From Marinobacter nanhaiticus D15-8W (lineage in GTDB: Bacteria > Pseudomonadota > Gammaproteobacteria > Pseudomonadales > Oleiphilaceae), in contig NZ_AP028878.1 in assembly GCF_036511935.1 (NCBI RefSeq), positions 3,286,001 through 3,350,000 of the forward strand: a stretch of DNA of 64,000 bases. Direction: 5' to 3'. Every line of letters begins with the position of its first letter. The stretch's first letter is position 1. Of this stretch, positions 45,727-56,593 are shown one piece after another. The notes below the pieces were generated by a model. The model worked only from the letters and a program-made list of their open reading frames with translations, had not been told where the DNA came from and ran no database searches. The position numbers and the translations under genes were made by a program.

Positions 45727-46176
45727 TTAATTCAAGCGCCGCCGGGCATGTATCCTGTTGGCCGCTTCGTCCAGGGCCTTTTGCTCACGCTTGTCCTGAT
45801 CACGTTGCTCCTGAGCGCGGCAGGCCTCGATATGTCGGACCATACCCTGCTTGCGTTCATAGGCCGCACGCCAGGCCTCCCGAGCCTTCTCGAAGCTGAC
45901 AGCGGCGCGCTGCGCCTGCTTCTCCTCCGCCAGGATAGCCTGGTCGAGCTGGGCAATGAACGCCTGCCAGCCCTGCAGTCGACTCACCGACACCACCCCT
46001 TGCTGCCCCTGCCGCATCTGATTGCGGTAATCGGCCTGATATTGACGCAAGGAATCCAACTGCTGTTGGTGGTGTTGCAGCTGCTGACGGGCCTTGTTCA
46101 TAACATCCAGCGCCTCATCTTCCTTACGCTGCTCCAGGTCGAGGACGACTTTCAGGCGTTCGGACCGCGGCTTCAT
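45727..46176 (-). CDS. fliJ: Flagellar export chaperone FliJ
   Basis: This 149-residue protein is almost entirely coiled-coil and charged ([20 protein letters not shown] at the start), as in FliJ, the general chaperone that stimulates the FliI ATPase. Its start overlaps fliI by 4 bp. It is the last gene of the tight fliEFGHIJ string. Confidence 0.93.
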   Translation of the reverse strand: MKPRSERLKVVLDLEQRKEDEALDVMNKARQQLQHHQQQLDSLRQYQADYRNQMRQGQQGVVSVSRLQGWQAFIAQLDQAILAEEKQAQRAAVSFEKAREAWRAAYERKQGMVRHIEACRAQEQRDQDKREQKALDEAANRIHARRRLN

Positions 46177-47543
46177 GCACCACCCTTCTGCTCACCGGTG
46201 TCGGGCCTGGACTTGCGGTCCGGCAGAACCCCTTTCAATCGCTCGACGCTATCCTGATAGGGCGCGCTTTCCTTCAAGCCCTGCTGCAGGAACCCGCGCA
46301 TACTGTCGATGCGTTCGATTGCGTAGTCCGTCAACGGATCCGAGCCCTTGACGTAAGCACCTACGCTGATGAGATCCCGCGCCTGCTGGTAGCGGGCAAA
46401 GATCTGCTTGAATTCCTGGGCCTTACGGAAATGCTCCTGACTGGTGACCTGCGGCATAACCCGGCTGACCGAAGCTTCGACATCGATGGCCGGATAGTGC
46501 CCCTCCTCCGCGAGACTACGTGACAGCACGATATGACCGTCGAGAATGGCGCGGGCGGCATCGGCGATGGGATCCTGTTGATCATCGCCTTCAGTCAGGA
46601 CGGTATAGAATGCGGTGATCGAACCGCCACCCGGCTTGCCGTTGCCGGTGCGCTCCACCAACTGGGGCAGTTTGGCAAAGACGGACGGCGGATAACCTTT
46701 GGTGGCCGGCGGTTCGCCCACAGCCAGGGCGATTTCCCGCTGGGCCTGGGCATAACGGGTCAGGGAATCCATGAGCAAAAGCACGCGCTTACCCTGGTCC
46801 CGAAAATATTCGGCGATGCGCGTGGTCAACATGGCAGCGCGCAGTCGCATCAGCGGCGAGTCGTCGGCGGGAGATGCCACCACAACGGAGCGTGCCAGAC
46901 CTTCCTCACCCAGGATGTCCTCAATGAACTCCTTGACCTCACGCCCACGCTCGCCGATGAGGCCGACGACCGTGATGTCGGCATCGGTGAAACGGGTCAT
47001 CATCCCCAGCAGCATACTCTTGCCCACACCGCTCCCGGCAAACAGGCCCAGGCGCTGCCCCTGGCCGACCGTAAGGAGGGAGTTGATGGCGCGGATCCCC
47101 ACATCCAGCGACTGGCGTACGGGCGCACGGTGCAGCGGATTGATGATGGCACCGGACAACCCTACCTGCACCTCTGCCCGCAACGGCCCACCGCCGTCGA
47201 GCGGCACGCCGGACCCATTGACAACCCGGCCGAGCAACTCCGGCCCCACAGGCACGCGACTGGCAGAAGACAACGGCACTACCCGAGCGCCGGGACGAAG
47301 GCCTTCGATGGCGGTAAGCGGCATCAGGTAGACCCGGTCATCCTCGAAACCGACGACTTCGGCCTCGACACTGCCCACCCCCTGACCGTGGATCACACAC
47401 CGGTCGCCTACCACCATAGGGCAACCTACGCACTCGAGCGTCAGACCCACCATGCGAGTAAGACGACCGGAGAGTTCCGGTTCCAGTTTGGAGGGAAGGT
47501 AATCCTGTAGGCGGTTAATCCGTTCCGCGAGACTGCTCGTCAC
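46173..47543 (-). CDS. fliI: Flagellum-specific ATPase FliI
   Basis: This 456-residue ATPase has Walker [18 protein letters not shown], Walker [15 protein letters not shown] and the family motif [20 protein letters not shown]. It energises type III export with FliH and FliJ. The GTG at 47543 is chosen because GGAGGAG lies 5 bases upstream; this makes a 29-bp overlap with fliH. Confidence 0.97.
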   Translation of the reverse strand: MTSSLAERINRLQDYLPSKLEPELSGRLTRMVGLTLECVGCPMVVGDRCVIHGQGVGSVEAEVVGFEDDRVYLMPLTAIEGLRPGARVVPLSSASRVPVGPELLGRVVNGSGVPLDGGGPLRAEVQVGLSGAIINPLHRAPVRQSLDVGIRAINSLLTVGQGQRLGLFAGSGVGKSMLLGMMTRFTDADITVVGLIGERGREVKEFIEDILGEEGLARSVVVASPADDSPLMRLRAAMLTTRIAEYFRDQGKRVLLLMDSLTRYAQAQREIALAVGEPPATKGYPPSVFAKLPQLVERTGNGKPGGGSITAFYTVLTEGDDQQDPIADAARAILDGHIVLSRSLAEEGHYPAIDVEASVSRVMPQVTSQEHFRKAQEFKQIFARYQQARDLISVGAYVKGSDPLTDYAIERIDSMRGFLQQGLKESAPYQDSVERLKGVLPDRKSRPDTGEQKGGA

Positions 47544-48471
47544 GGTGCTCCTCCGGGTTATCGCTACCCGTGTCCGCATTCGACGGTGGGATCGATGATT
47601 GTTGTTCGTCGTCTAGCGAGGAAGATTCGCTCAGCGTAGACGCATCTTCGCCGGTTTCCAGGACGTCGCGGTGGAAATCGGTCAGGTCGCCCATCATGGC
47701 GTCCAGTTCGACGCTATCGCCGGGCTCGTCGCTGTTCAGTTGCTGGTCGAGCATACGCTGCACGGCTTTCTGGAAGCGTTTTTCGACAGTGAAATCCACC
47801 AGGCTGTGGCGGGTTTCCACCTTGCAGCCGCCTGCAAGGATAGTCTCATCATCGATCACGCTGGCTTCCGCATCGAACCGGCCGGCCGCTTCCCTCACCC
47901 AATCCACGTCGGCAGGATTGACCCGGATACGAATATTGTCCTGGGTGGACGGCAGACTGGCCACGGCTTCACGGACCACACTGCGGATCTGTGAGGAATC
48001 CAGTTGCAGTTCCCGGTAAACCACGGCCCGGGCAAGGACGGTGGCGAGGTTGAATAGCGCAGTTTCCAGTTCGTCGTCGTGTCGGCGGATGGGATCGACC
48101 AGTTCGGCCATCAGCTTCTCAAGCCGCTCAAGCCTTTGGGAAACGTCTTCCCGGGTCTGCTCCAACGCTTCCTGACGACCCTGTTCGCGGCCCTCGTCCA
48201 GCCCTTGCTGCACGCCTTCCTGATGTCCCGCCTCACGGCCACTGTTGAAGCCTTCCTGGTGTCCGGCTTCACGACCCTCACGCTGGCCGTCTTCCCAGGC
48301 CTCCTGGCGAATGGCCTCGATGTCCGCCGCCGTAAGGGGTTTGACTTCGCGTTCTTCCTCACGGGAATGGGCGACGGTATTGCCGTGCTCGTCCAGCAAT
48401 GGCAACTCCCAGCGCTCATAGGCTGTCAATTCCTCGGAGGGGATACGGTCGCGATAGCCCTTGTTCTTCAT
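47515..48471 (-). CDS. fliH: Flagellar assembly protein FliH
   Basis: This 318-residue stator-like regulator of FliI has a run of GxxxG repeats (about 60-105; [20 protein letters not shown]), typical of FliH, followed by a conserved C-terminal domain ([34 protein letters not shown]). An acidic/Ser-rich tail of about 70 residues extends beyond the usual end, making it longer than the enteric protein of about 235 residues. It shares one base with fliG. Confidence 0.94.
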   Translation of the reverse strand: MKNKGYRDRIPSEELTAYERWELPLLDEHGNTVAHSREEEREVKPLTAADIEAIRQEAWEDGQREGREAGHQEGFNSGREAGHQEGVQQGLDEGREQGRQEALEQTREDVSQRLERLEKLMAELVDPIRRHDDELETALFNLATVLARAVVYRELQLDSSQIRSVVREAVASLPSTQDNIRIRVNPADVDWVREAAGRFDAEASVIDDETILAGGCKVETRHSLVDFTVEKRFQKAVQRMLDQQLNSDEPGDSVELDAMMGDLTDFHRDVLETGEDASTLSESSSLDDEQQSSIPPSNADTGSDNPEEHRDEQSRGTD

Positions 48472-49520
48472 TACATCATTTCTTCGCCGGAACCGCCGAG
48501 CGTGATTTCGCCGGCCTCAGCCATTCGACGGGCAATGGTGATAATGTCTTTCTGCGCAGATTCCACCTCGCTGACACGGACCGGGCCCTTGGCCTCAAGA
48601 TCGTCCGCCAGCAATTCGGCTGCACGCTTGGACATGTTCTTGAAGATCTTGTCCTTGACCTCGTCGTCGGCACCCTTGAGCGCGACCACCAGCACTTCGG
48701 AGGAGACTTCACGCAGCAACGCCTGAATGCCACGGTCGTCGATATCCTTGAGGTTGTCGAACACGAACATGAGATCTTCGATGGTCGATGCCAGGTCGGG
48801 GTCCATATCCTTGATGGAATCCATCAGACTGCCTTCAACACCCCGATCCATAAAGTTCATGATGTCCGCCGCCCGTTTGACGCCGCCGATACGGCTGGTC
48901 TGGGTTGCGGAACCGCCAGAAAACTGCTTCTCGAGAATGTCGTTCAATTCCTGCAGCGCCTGGGGCTGGATGCTCTCCAAAGATGCAACACGCATCATCA
49001 CGTCAAGACGCACCTTGTCGTCCAGGGTCGCCAGGATTTCTGCCGCCTGATCAGGGTCGAGGTAAGATACGACGATGGCCTGGATCTGGGGGTGTTCGTA
49101 GCGAATGATATCGCCTACGGCACGGGGCTCCATCCATTTGAGCGTATCCAGACCGGTGGTGTTGCCGCCGATCAGGATACGGTCGATGAGGCTGGACGCC
49201 TTGTCCTCGCCGAGCGCCTGGGTAAGCATCGCCCGGATATAATCGTCGTTGCCCACACCCAGACCGGTCTGGCCACCAACGGCATCCACGAATTCGTCCA
49301 GCACGAATTTGACGTCATCGCGGCTTACGTCCTTCATCTGGGCCATCGCGACCCCCACACGCTGAACCTCTTTCGGCCCCATGTGTTTGAGGATCTGGGC
49401 GGCGTCCGCTTCTCCCAGCGTCATCAGCAGTATAGCGGCCTGCTCGACCCGCGGGATCTTGCGCCGTACCTTCTGCGGCGCATTAGCACCCTGGTTCTGT
49501 TGTGCGTTCTCGTCAGTCAT
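48471..49520 (-). CDS. fliG: Flagellar motor switch protein FliG
   Basis: This 349-residue C-ring protein has the N-terminal FliF-binding domain (RVEQAAILLMTLGEADAAQI), the middle EHPQ motif (IIRYEHPQIQAIVVSYL) and the C-terminal torque helix with charged residues (DLMFVFDNLKDIDDRGIQAL). ATG 49520 has GGGTGA 6 bases upstream; ATG 49526 is an alternative. It overlaps fliF by 8 bp. Confidence 0.97.
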   Translation of the reverse strand: MTDENAQQNQGANAPQKVRRKIPRVEQAAILLMTLGEADAAQILKHMGPKEVQRVGVAMAQMKDVSRDDVKFVLDEFVDAVGGQTGLGVGNDDYIRAMLTQALGEDKASSLIDRILIGGNTTGLDTLKWMEPRAVGDIIRYEHPQIQAIVVSYLDPDQAAEILATLDDKVRLDVMMRVASLESIQPQALQELNDILEKQFSGGSATQTSRIGGVKRAADIMNFMDRGVEGSLMDSIKDMDPDLASTIEDLMFVFDNLKDIDDRGIQALLREVSSEVLVVALKGADDEVKDKIFKNMSKRAAELLADDLEAKGPVRVSEVESAQKDIITIARRMAEAGEITLGGSGEEMM

Positions 49521-51222
49521 CCACATTCACCCACTGGCGCATGACCTGGGCTACCCGCGCCGGGTCTTCTGCGATAACGCCTTTCAGCGCGTTCAGCTGG
49601 CTATCATAGCCATCTCCGGCACCCGGCAAAAGAAGGTCTTCGCTACGCTCCATTGCTGAGCGCAGGGCATCGTCGCCGCCAAGATTCTCCAGGCTGTCGT
49701 ATTCGCCGGCGCCACCCATTTCGCTTTCACGTTCCTGACGCCCTGCGCCCGACAGGCTCTTCAGTGTTGGGCGAAGCAGGCCAAGCACCAGGATCAGGAT
49801 CACCAGACCCGCCAGCACCTGCTTCATCAGGTCCCAGAACCAGGGCTGTTCCCAGAAACCCGGCTCCTCGAACTGGACCTGCTGCTCAGGCGCAAAGGCC
49901 GTATTCATAACCGTAACACTGTCACCACGGGCTGCTGAATAGCCAACGGCATCGCGAATCAATACGGTCAGCCGCTGCAGCTCCTGCTCGGACCAGGGCT
50001 GATAGCTCACCTCACCGGTTTGCGGATCGACAGTACGACGGTCGTCCACAGCGACTGCGACAGTCAGGCGCTCGATCGTCCCCTGCTCCTGTCGAATGTA
50101 GCTCACCGTGCGATCCATTTCATAATTGCGGGTCGATTCGCTACGTACGTTGACCGGCGGCGGCGCCGCAGCTTCGCCCCCCTCGCCTTCCTGGTTGGCT
50201 GCAACTTCAGGCGCAGTGGCTTCGCCAGGGGGCTGGTTGCTCAATGCGCCAGGAATACCGCCGTTGGCACCGGAAACACGCTGTTCGCTCAGTTCACGCT
50301 CGGAACGGATGGCCCGCTGTTCCGGGTTGAACAACTCTTCCGCCTGCTCCACCGCGGAGAAATCGAGATCTGCAGAAACCTCGGCACGGAAACGGTCGTC
50401 GCCAACAATCGGCGACACGATACTCGCCACCCGCTTGGTCAGCTTCTGCTCGATGCGGGCACCATATTCGTACTGGTCCTGCATCTGCTGGCGTTCCTGG
50501 TTGGCCTCTTGGTCCGACAGCAGGTTGCCCGCCTGGTCGACGACAGTGACGTCATCCTTGCGCATCTCCGGCACACTACCAGCCACCAGATTCACGATGG
50601 CGGAAATCTGCTCTGGTCCAAGACGGCGCCCGGCAAAGACATCCAGGAAAACCGAGGCCGAGGGATGACGCGCGTCGCGTACGAATACCGAACGCTCTGG
50701 AATCGCCAGGTGAACGCGAGCACCGCGGACACTCTTCATGCTGGAGATCGTGCGCGCCAGTTCGCCTTCAAGGCCACGACGGTAGCTCAGTGTTTCCATG
50801 AACTGTGAAGTTCCCAGGCCACGCTCCTGGTCCAGCAGTTCGTAGCCCACCGTTTTCTCATCGGTGACTCCGGCTGCAGCCAGCTTGAGACGCGCATTGT
50901 AGACATCGTCCGCCGCTACCAGGAGCGCGCCGGAGCGGGGTTCCATACGGTATTCGATGCCTGCCTGCTCAAGAATCGTGGTGACTTCCTGGGGATTGTA
51001 CGCAGACAGGTCGCCAACCACCGGCTGGTAGTTCGGCTCCTGGGCCCAGAGTACGACGGCCACACCAAGGGCGACGCTGGCCGCAAGGCCCACCATCAAA
51101 CCAATCTGGCGCAGCAGGGTCAGCCGGTTAAAGCCGAACAGCAGGTCGCTGCGGCTCTCGCCGCCGGCCTCGGTTGTCGCCGGGGCGTTCGTATTCGTTG
51201 CTTCAGCGGGTACGCTTGCCAT
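49513..51222 (-). CDS. fliF: Flagellar MS-ring protein FliF
   Basis: This 569-residue protein has two membrane helices (about 38-58 and 450-470) flanking a periplasmic ring-building region (YNARLKLAAAGVTDEKTVGY; RVHLAIPERSVFVRDARHPS) and a C-terminal cytoplasmic FliG-binding tail (RVAQVMRQWVNVDD). Length is normal. It lies 15 bp after fliE. Confidence 0.97.
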   Translation of the reverse strand: MASVPAEATNTNAPATTEAGGESRSDLLFGFNRLTLLRQIGLMVGLAASVALGVAVVLWAQEPNYQPVVGDLSAYNPQEVTTILEQAGIEYRMEPRSGALLVAADDVYNARLKLAAAGVTDEKTVGYELLDQERGLGTSQFMETLSYRRGLEGELARTISSMKSVRGARVHLAIPERSVFVRDARHPSASVFLDVFAGRRLGPEQISAIVNLVAGSVPEMRKDDVTVVDQAGNLLSDQEANQERQQMQDQYEYGARIEQKLTKRVASIVSPIVGDDRFRAEVSADLDFSAVEQAEELFNPEQRAIRSERELSEQRVSGANGGIPGALSNQPPGEATAPEVAANQEGEGGEAAAPPPVNVRSESTRNYEMDRTVSYIRQEQGTIERLTVAVAVDDRRTVDPQTGEVSYQPWSEQELQRLTVLIRDAVGYSAARGDSVTVMNTAFAPEQQVQFEEPGFWEQPWFWDLMKQVLAGLVILILVLGLLRPTLKSLSGAGRQERESEMGGAGEYDSLENLGGDDALRSAMERSEDLLLPGAGDGYDSQLNALKGVIAEDPARVAQVMRQWVNVDD

Positions 51223-51237
51223 GGTTCTGCTCCGCTA

Positions 51238-51606
51238 TTAAACCGGCATGTTCATGATGTCTTCGTAGGCCTTCACGACCCGGTTTCGCACCTGGGTCAA
51301 TGCCTCGAAAGAAACGGATGCTTTCTGAGAGGCGATCATGACGCGGGTGATATCCACGTTCGGGTCGCCCTGCTCGTAGGCCGTGCGCATGTCGCCGGAG
51401 GTTTGCTGGAGGTCGTTCACCTGGTTGACTGCCTGCTTCAGCATATCGCCGAAACCCGCTGTTTCCTGCGTACCTTCCGGCTTGCGGACGCGATCCAATG
51501 TGCCGTTGAGCTGGCCTTCCTGCTCGACACGCTGGTTCTGCATCATCTGGGACCGCAGTGAACGGATATCGGAGAGTACGCTGTTGATGTCGGCTCGTTG
51601 AACCAT
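51238..51606 (-). CDS. fliE: Flagellar hook-basal body protein FliE
   Basis: This 122-residue protein has the conserved C-terminal segment [20 protein letters not shown] and [13 protein letters not shown]. FliE joins the MS ring to the rod. It is the first gene of fliEFGHIJ, with a sigma-54 promoter about 70 bp upstream. Confidence 0.96.
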   Translation of the reverse strand: MVQRADINSVLSDIRSLRSQMMQNQRVEQEGQLNGTLDRVRKPEGTQETAGFGDMLKQAVNQVNDLQQTSGDMRTAYEQGDPNVDITRVMIASQKASVSFEALTQVRNRVVKAYEDIMNMPV

Positions 51607-51674
51607 GTTTCCCCCTCAGCGGTGCTCATCCGAGCCACCCGCTAACCTCTGTTAATACGCGTTAGCGCGGTTAA

Positions 51675-51690
51675 AGCAAGAGCCGGGCCA
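51675..51690 (-). promoter_or_regulatory. Sigma-54 promoter of the fliE operon
   Basis: On the minus strand TGGCCCGGCTCTTGCT matches TGGCACGNNNNTTGCW with a single mismatch and exact spacing. It lies about 70 bp before the fliE start. Confidence 0.75.
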
Positions 51691-51754
51691 TTCTAGAATT
51701 AGGCTTATTTTTCAGAGATATAAAGCCATTTCAAACAATGCTTACCGGAACATT

Positions 51755-51768
51755 GCCAAATAATTGAC
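51755..51768. promoter_or_regulatory. FleQ-box-like site upstream of the fliE promoter
   Basis: GCCAAATAATTGAC matches 11 of 14 positions of the FleQ consensus GTCAATAAATTGAC. It lies about 65-80 bp upstream of the fliE sigma-54 element, a position suitable for an enhancer-binding protein. Confidence 0.42.
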
Positions 51769-51819
51769 TGTGTGTGGGGGGGAGACAGCCCGGACTCTAG
51801 CAGCCTGCGCGAAGGAAAA

Positions 51820-51845
51820 TAAAAAACGGCACCCGAAGGTGCCGA
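51820..51845 (-). terminator. Rho-independent terminator after fleR
   Basis: On the minus strand CGGCACC-TTCG-GGTGCCG forms a 7-bp stem with a stable TTCG loop, followed by TTTTTTATTTT. It lies about 100 bp beyond the fleR stop. Confidence 0.88.
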
Positions 51846-51945
51846 CGAAGGAGTTTCTACAAAGAAGGCGTGCTTCCAGAGGTGTCGCATCTGCAGACCA
51901 ATGTCAGCGCCAACACCGACTCGGAAGCGAGATCAATCCCTGGCC

Positions 51946-53391
51946 TCAGGCCGGTGTCAGTTCTGCATCGAGGTCGATACCGAATTCCCGCATCTGGGCC
52001 AGCTTGTAACGCAGGGTGCGAGGGCTGATACCCAATTGCTCGGCAGCCCGGTTGCGGCGGCCACGCTCGCGGCGCAACGCATCGATAATGATTCGGAACT
52101 CACGCTGCTTCAGGTCGTGCCCCAGCGAGCCGGCATCGGACTGTGACAAATCCTCCTCGGCTGCAAACGCATCCATATCCGGTACATCCGCCGCTTCCTC
52201 CGGCACGGAACGGGTCGGTGCAGGCATGGACGCGATCGATGCACGGGGCGCCAGGCCGGTGATACCCATGTCCAGGCAGAGGTCGTCTGCGACGATTTCC
52301 TGACCTTGCAACAGCACCAAGGCACGCTGGATGGCGTTATCGAGTTCCCGCACGTTGCCCGGCCAGGCGTGCTGGCGCAGAGCCTGCTCCGCATCGCGGC
52401 TGAACATGATACCGGTCAGCTTCATCTTCCGGCTGTGCTGTTTCAACAAGTGACGAGCCAGCGGCATGATGTCCCGCGGACGCTCGCGTAACGGCTGCCA
52501 CTGCATGGGGAATACGCTCAGGCGGTAGTACAGGTCTTCGCGGAACTTGCCCTCGCGAACATAATCCGCCAGGTCCCGGTTGGTCGTAGCCAGCACCCGC
52601 ACGTCCAACTGGATAGGCTTGCGACCACCCACACGTTCCACTTCACGCTCCTGGAGTACGCGCAGCAGCTTGGACTGGAGCCCCAGGTCCATTTCGGAAA
52701 TCTCATCCAGCAGGATGGTGCCGCCGTTTGCTTGCTCGAACTTACCCGGTGACGATGCATGGGCGCCGGTGAATGAGCCTTTTTCATGGCCAAACAGAAT
52801 GGCCTCGAGCATGTTCTCGGGAATCGCCGCACAGTTGATCGCCACGAACGGCTGGTCCGCGCGCGGTGAATGCTGGTGGATGTAGCGAGCCAGTACTTCC
52901 TTACCGGTACCACTCTCTCCCGAGATCATGACGGTGGAGTCGCTGGCCGCCACTTTGCGTGCCAGTTGGAACATGCGCTGGCTGACCGGGTCTTCGGCGA
53001 CCGGTTCATCCTTCTGGCTGCGGGCGGGGCCGCCGACAACCCGGGTGACAGCATCGACCAGAACCTGGGGCTCGAACGGCTTTACCAGGTAATCGATAGC
53101 CCCAGCCTGCATGGCGGATACCGCATGATTGATCTGACCATAGGCGGTAATCAACATCATTGGCAGGCCCGGGTACAGCCGCTGTACTTCAGCCAGTAGT
53201 TCATGGCCGGACATGCCCGGCATATTGACGTCGCTGACAATGATATCCACTGGCGCCTCAGCCAGGCTCCGCAGGGCCTGTTCGGCAGAATCCGCCTCGC
53301 GCACCCGGAACTTGGCGAGCTCCAGTGTGGTGACCAGGGCCTCGCGCAGGTCGAGGTCGTCTTCCACGATAAGAACGGTTGATTTGGCCAT
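51946..53391 (-). CDS. fleR: Sigma-54-dependent response regulator FleR
   Basis: This 481-residue NtrC-type regulator has a receiver domain (Asp54 in IIVSDVNMPGMSG), AAA+ domain (GESGTGKE at 158-165; sigma-54 contact motif GSFTGA at 205-210 instead of GAFTGA) and a C-terminal Fis-type helix-turn-helix (RNRAAEQLGISPRTLRYKLA). It activates class III basal-body and hook genes when phosphorylated by FleS. ATG 53391 has GGAGG 6 bases upstream. It is followed by a strong terminator. Confidence 0.95.
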   Translation of the reverse strand: MAKSTVLIVEDDLDLREALVTTLELAKFRVREADSAEQALRSLAEAPVDIIVSDVNMPGMSGHELLAEVQRLYPGLPMMLITAYGQINHAVSAMQAGAIDYLVKPFEPQVLVDAVTRVVGGPARSQKDEPVAEDPVSQRMFQLARKVAASDSTVMISGESGTGKEVLARYIHQHSPRADQPFVAINCAAIPENMLEAILFGHEKGSFTGAHASSPGKFEQANGGTILLDEISEMDLGLQSKLLRVLQEREVERVGGRKPIQLDVRVLATTNRDLADYVREGKFREDLYYRLSVFPMQWQPLRERPRDIMPLARHLLKQHSRKMKLTGIMFSRDAEQALRQHAWPGNVRELDNAIQRALVLLQGQEIVADDLCLDMGITGLAPRASIASMPAPTRSVPEEAADVPDMDAFAAEEDLSQSDAGSLGHDLKQREFRIIIDALRRERGRRNRAAEQLGISPRTLRYKLAQMREFGIDLDAELTPA

Positions 53392-53506
53392 GATTGCCTC
53401 CGCCATGCTCTGTCTTCTTGTGCCGACGATTTATCGTCGGGCTTCAGTTCCTGTAGCGCCCTGGGTATCGAACCTCATGGCACCGATTAAAGTGTGTTCT
53501 CGTGAA

Positions 53507-54748
53507 TCAACTCGGCTGGGCAGCAACCAGAGGCAGCCGCAGCCTCGCCAATGCGCCGTCGGCGCCATTGGATTCCAGGGTGAACTCACCCCGGTGAGCC
53601 TTAACCACCGCCTGGACCACGGCTAGCCCCAAGCCCGTACCCTGCGACTTGGTGGTATAGAACGCTTCCAACAACTGCTCTTTATGGGAGGGCTCAAAGC
53701 CCGGACCGTTATCTCCGACAGCAATTTCCAGCTGGCCGTCCACCTCGTGCAGCCCCAGAGTCACGCGGGTTGCACCCGCTTCGAGGCTGTTACTGACCAG
53801 GTTCATGCAGGCACCCACCAGAGCGTCGCGGTTGCAATGGATCGCCCCGTCTTCGGCCTGGACATCCCACTCCAATTCGATGCCCGACTTTAGTGACAGG
53901 CCTTCGGCTGCTGATTTGAGACCTTCGGTCAGGCTCTTCAGCGGCAGTTGCTCAGCCAGACGCGTTTCGCCGCGGGCAAAGATCAGCATGTCGCGAACCT
54001 GTTGCTCAAGGTGGGTCAAACGCGACATCAGGCGGTTCGCACAGCGCTGGCGCAGTTCCTCATCGAGGTCCGGCTGGGACAGGTGACCGCCGTAGAGGAT
54101 CGCCGCGGATAGCGGCGTACGGATCTGATGCGCCAGTGACGCCACCATCTTGCCCATAGCCGATAGGCGCTGGGCATGGGAAAGCTGCGCCTGAAGGCGA
54201 CGGGTTTCAGTCAGGTCTGTCAGCAGGATCAGCTGTCCGGGCTCGTTCTCCATGGAACGGATCTCAATACTGACCCGACGGCCGTCGCGTAGGGAGACTT
54301 CGTGGCCGTCATCGCGACGCGGCGCGAAACAGCGGCGAATAACCTCCAGCCAGGCTTCTCCTTCGAGCGGTTCGCCCAGCAACGAAACAGCCGCCGGGTT
54401 GCACTGGCTAACCACGCCCCTGCTGTCCAGAACCACCACCCCGGCCGGCATGACGGAAAGCAGTGTTGACAGACGATCCGCCAACCTCTCTTTCTCTTCC
54501 AACTCCTGCTGACGCTGACGGGATTCCGCCGATAACTCACCGGAAAGCTGGTTAACCCGGGATTCGAGGGTGCGATAGGAATCGGTAATCTGGCGTGACA
54601 TCCGGTTGAACAGGTCGAGTGCCGAATCGACGGCCGCCTCTTCATTGGACGGTGGGAACAGGGCCGTCACCTTTTCATTCGCGTCAGCAGCAGCGTTGGA
54701 TGCGCGATCCGACGCGGATGAATGGATGGAATACTGCAACTGGCTCAT
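53507..54748 (-). CDS. fleS: Flagellar sensor histidine kinase FleS
   Basis: This 413-residue soluble kinase has a coiled N-terminal part, a PAS domain (about 90-180; GVVVLDSRGVVSQCNPAAVS), HisKA with His207 (ASLAHQIRTPLSAA) and HATPase (NLVSNSLEAGATRVTLGL; GDNGPGFEPS). No membrane helix is visible, fitting a cytoplasmic sensor. It phosphorylates FleR, encoded 115 bp downstream. A sigma-54 element precedes it. Confidence 0.95.
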   Translation of the reverse strand: MSQLQYSIHSSASDRASNAAADANEKVTALFPPSNEEAAVDSALDLFNRMSRQITDSYRTLESRVNQLSGELSAESRQRQQELEEKERLADRLSTLLSVMPAGVVVLDSRGVVSQCNPAAVSLLGEPLEGEAWLEVIRRCFAPRRDDGHEVSLRDGRRVSIEIRSMENEPGQLILLTDLTETRRLQAQLSHAQRLSAMGKMVASLAHQIRTPLSAAILYGGHLSQPDLDEELRQRCANRLMSRLTHLEQQVRDMLIFARGETRLAEQLPLKSLTEGLKSAAEGLSLKSGIELEWDVQAEDGAIHCNRDALVGACMNLVSNSLEAGATRVTLGLHEVDGQLEIAVGDNGPGFEPSHKEQLLEAFYTTKSQGTGLGLAVVQAVVKAHRGEFTLESNGADGALARLRLPLVAAQPS

Positions 54749-54819
54749 GCCTGACCTCCGGAAGTCGACCGCAGAATGCCTCTGCGATGCCCCTGGTAAA
54801 TTAACGTTGCAGGCTAATA

Positions 54820-54835
54820 AGCGATTGCTGTGCCA
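54820..54835 (-). promoter_or_regulatory. Sigma-54 promoter of fleSR
   Basis: On the minus strand TGGCACAGCAATCGCT has a perfect TGGCAC block and GC at the -12 position (two mismatches from TGGCACGNNNNTTGCW). It lies about 75 bp upstream of fleS, as expected for FleQ-dependent fleSR. Confidence 0.62.
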
Positions 54836-55005
54836 GTTTTGGATTATTCTTACTTTTCAGTAAGTAAGTAATGATAAGCGAAGGCAGCTGACAGATAACC
54901 GTCGTGAATCCGGGGTTGGCAAACTGAGGGCAAACGAGTTTTTGACGGCGGCACGTCGGGTTGAGCTTTGAGGGGGAGGCAGGCCGCCGAATGGCGGCCA
55001 TGCGG

Positions 55006-56451
55006 TTACATATTCTCGGATTCGTCCTCGCGCAGGCCATACTTCCGCACCTTCTCGACCAGTGTGGTACGCCGGATGCGCAGCTTTTCAGCGGCTCGGG
55101 CGACGACGCCGCCGGCCTCGTCCAATGCCTGCTGAATCAATTGCTTCTCGAGATTGCCCAGGTAGTCCTTCAGATCGATCCCATTGACGGGCAGCAACGC
55201 GGGCGCGTCCAGCCCAACCAAACCGGGTACGCCTGCAGGCATCCCCACATCCTCGACCGGGCGATTCTCGTCGAAGTCGTCCACGTAACGGAACTTCTTG
55301 GGCAGTTCCTGAACCCCGATCACGCCGTAGGGATGCATGATCGCCAGGCGCTCGATCAGATTAGCCAGTTCCCGCACGTTGCCAGGCCAGTCGTGCCGGC
55401 ACAGGCTCATGATTGCTGCGGAATTGAGGCGCAGGGAACCGCGCTTCTCCTTCTCCATACGCGATATCAGCTCGTTCACCAGCAGCGGGATGTCTTCGAC
55501 CCGCTCGCGCAGCGCCGGCATTTCGATGGGAAAGACATTGAGCCGATAGTAAAGATCCTCGCGGAATTCTCCGGACTCGATCATGTCCTCGAGATTCTTG
55601 TGGGTCGCGGCAACGACCCGAACATCAGCCGATTGAGTGCGGTTGCTACCCACACGCTCGAATGTTTTCTCCTGCAGCACCCGCAGGATCTTGACCTGCA
55701 TGTTCAGCGGCATGTCGCCGATTTCATCAAGGAACAGGGTGCCGCCTTCAGCCATCTCGAAACGTCCGACCCGGGCCGTAATCGCACCCGTGAAGGCACC
55801 TTTTTCGTGGCCAAAAAGCTCGCTTTCCAATAGCTCGGCAGGAATGGCGCCGCAGTTGACCGGCACGAACGGCTTCTGGCGTCGCGGTGAATGGTAGTGA
55901 AGATTGCGCGCCACCACTTCCTTGCCGGTGCCGGACTCGCCGGTAATCAGCACGCTGACTTCCTTGTCCGCCACCTGCCCCATCAGCTGGCGGACATGCT
56001 GAACGGTTCGGCTCGTGCCGACCAGACTGCGGAACAGCTGGATACTGCGCTGCTGACCACGCTCTCGGGAGCGGGCATACTGGTCGCGGAATACCTGGGC
56101 GCGGTAAAGGGAATCAACGAACTTGGTATAATTTAGCGGCCATTCCATTCGGGCGATGACCCGCTGGGCAAGCTCCGACTCCAGATCAGCCAGGTCCGGG
56201 TCCCCGATCATCAATACCGGCAGGCCGGCATCGACTTTATCCAGGGCTCTCACCAGACCGGGGAGATCGGCTTGGCCGCCATCCAGGATGGCAGCGGAGA
56301 CGTCTTTGACGGCGTCGGCATCCATAGAGCCTACCTTGTCCGGCGACACGACGGTCGGCACCTCACCGAGGAATTCGAGGATCGTCGTCAGGTCACGACA
56401 AACATCCTGATCGCCAATCAACACCAGTATTTTATTGTTGTCGCTGGACAT
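55006..56451 (-). CDS. fleQ: Flagellar master regulator FleQ
   Basis: This 481-residue enhancer-binding protein has an N-terminal FleQ receiver-like domain (about 1-125) lacking a normal phosphoacceptor pattern, AAA+ domain (GESGTGKE at 171-178; GAFTGA at 218-223; [19 protein letters not shown]) and a C-terminal Fis-type helix ([20 protein letters not shown]). It activates class II flagellar promoters with sigma-54; in Pseudomonas it also binds c-di-GMP and is antagonised by FleN. It lies upstream of fleSR and downstream of fliT. Confidence 0.96.
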   Translation of the reverse strand: MSSDNNKILVLIGDQDVCRDLTTILEFLGEVPTVVSPDKVGSMDADAVKDVSAAILDGGQADLPGLVRALDKVDAGLPVLMIGDPDLADLESELAQRVIARMEWPLNYTKFVDSLYRAQVFRDQYARSRERGQQRSIQLFRSLVGTSRTVQHVRQLMGQVADKEVSVLITGESGTGKEVVARNLHYHSPRRQKPFVPVNCGAIPAELLESELFGHEKGAFTGAITARVGRFEMAEGGTLFLDEIGDMPLNMQVKILRVLQEKTFERVGSNRTQSADVRVVAATHKNLEDMIESGEFREDLYYRLNVFPIEMPALRERVEDIPLLVNELISRMEKEKRGSLRLNSAAIMSLCRHDWPGNVRELANLIERLAIMHPYGVIGVQELPKKFRYVDDFDENRPVEDVGMPAGVPGLVGLDAPALLPVNGIDLKDYLGNLEKQLIQQALDEAGGVVARAAEKLRIRRTTLVEKVRKYGLREDESENM

Positions 56452-56593
56452 GCAGTCTGGATCTCCGGGTCGATAAAATGCTCCTGGGCTCGCAGTCCTG
56501 ACGGCCGGTATGAAGTCCGGTTAAAGGGGCTAACCGGAGTCATACCGGGGCAGCCGACGCAAAACAGCCAACCGGATGATTCGGAGCTTTCTT

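Larger units (their letters stand above)
51607..51945. other. fleR-fliE intergenic control region
   Basis: This 339-bp gap holds the fleR terminator (51820-51845), a FleQ-box-like site (51755-51768) and the fliE sigma-54 promoter (51675-51690), in the order expected for a transcriptional boundary between fleSR and fliEFGHIJ. No coding sequence is seen. Confidence 0.75.
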
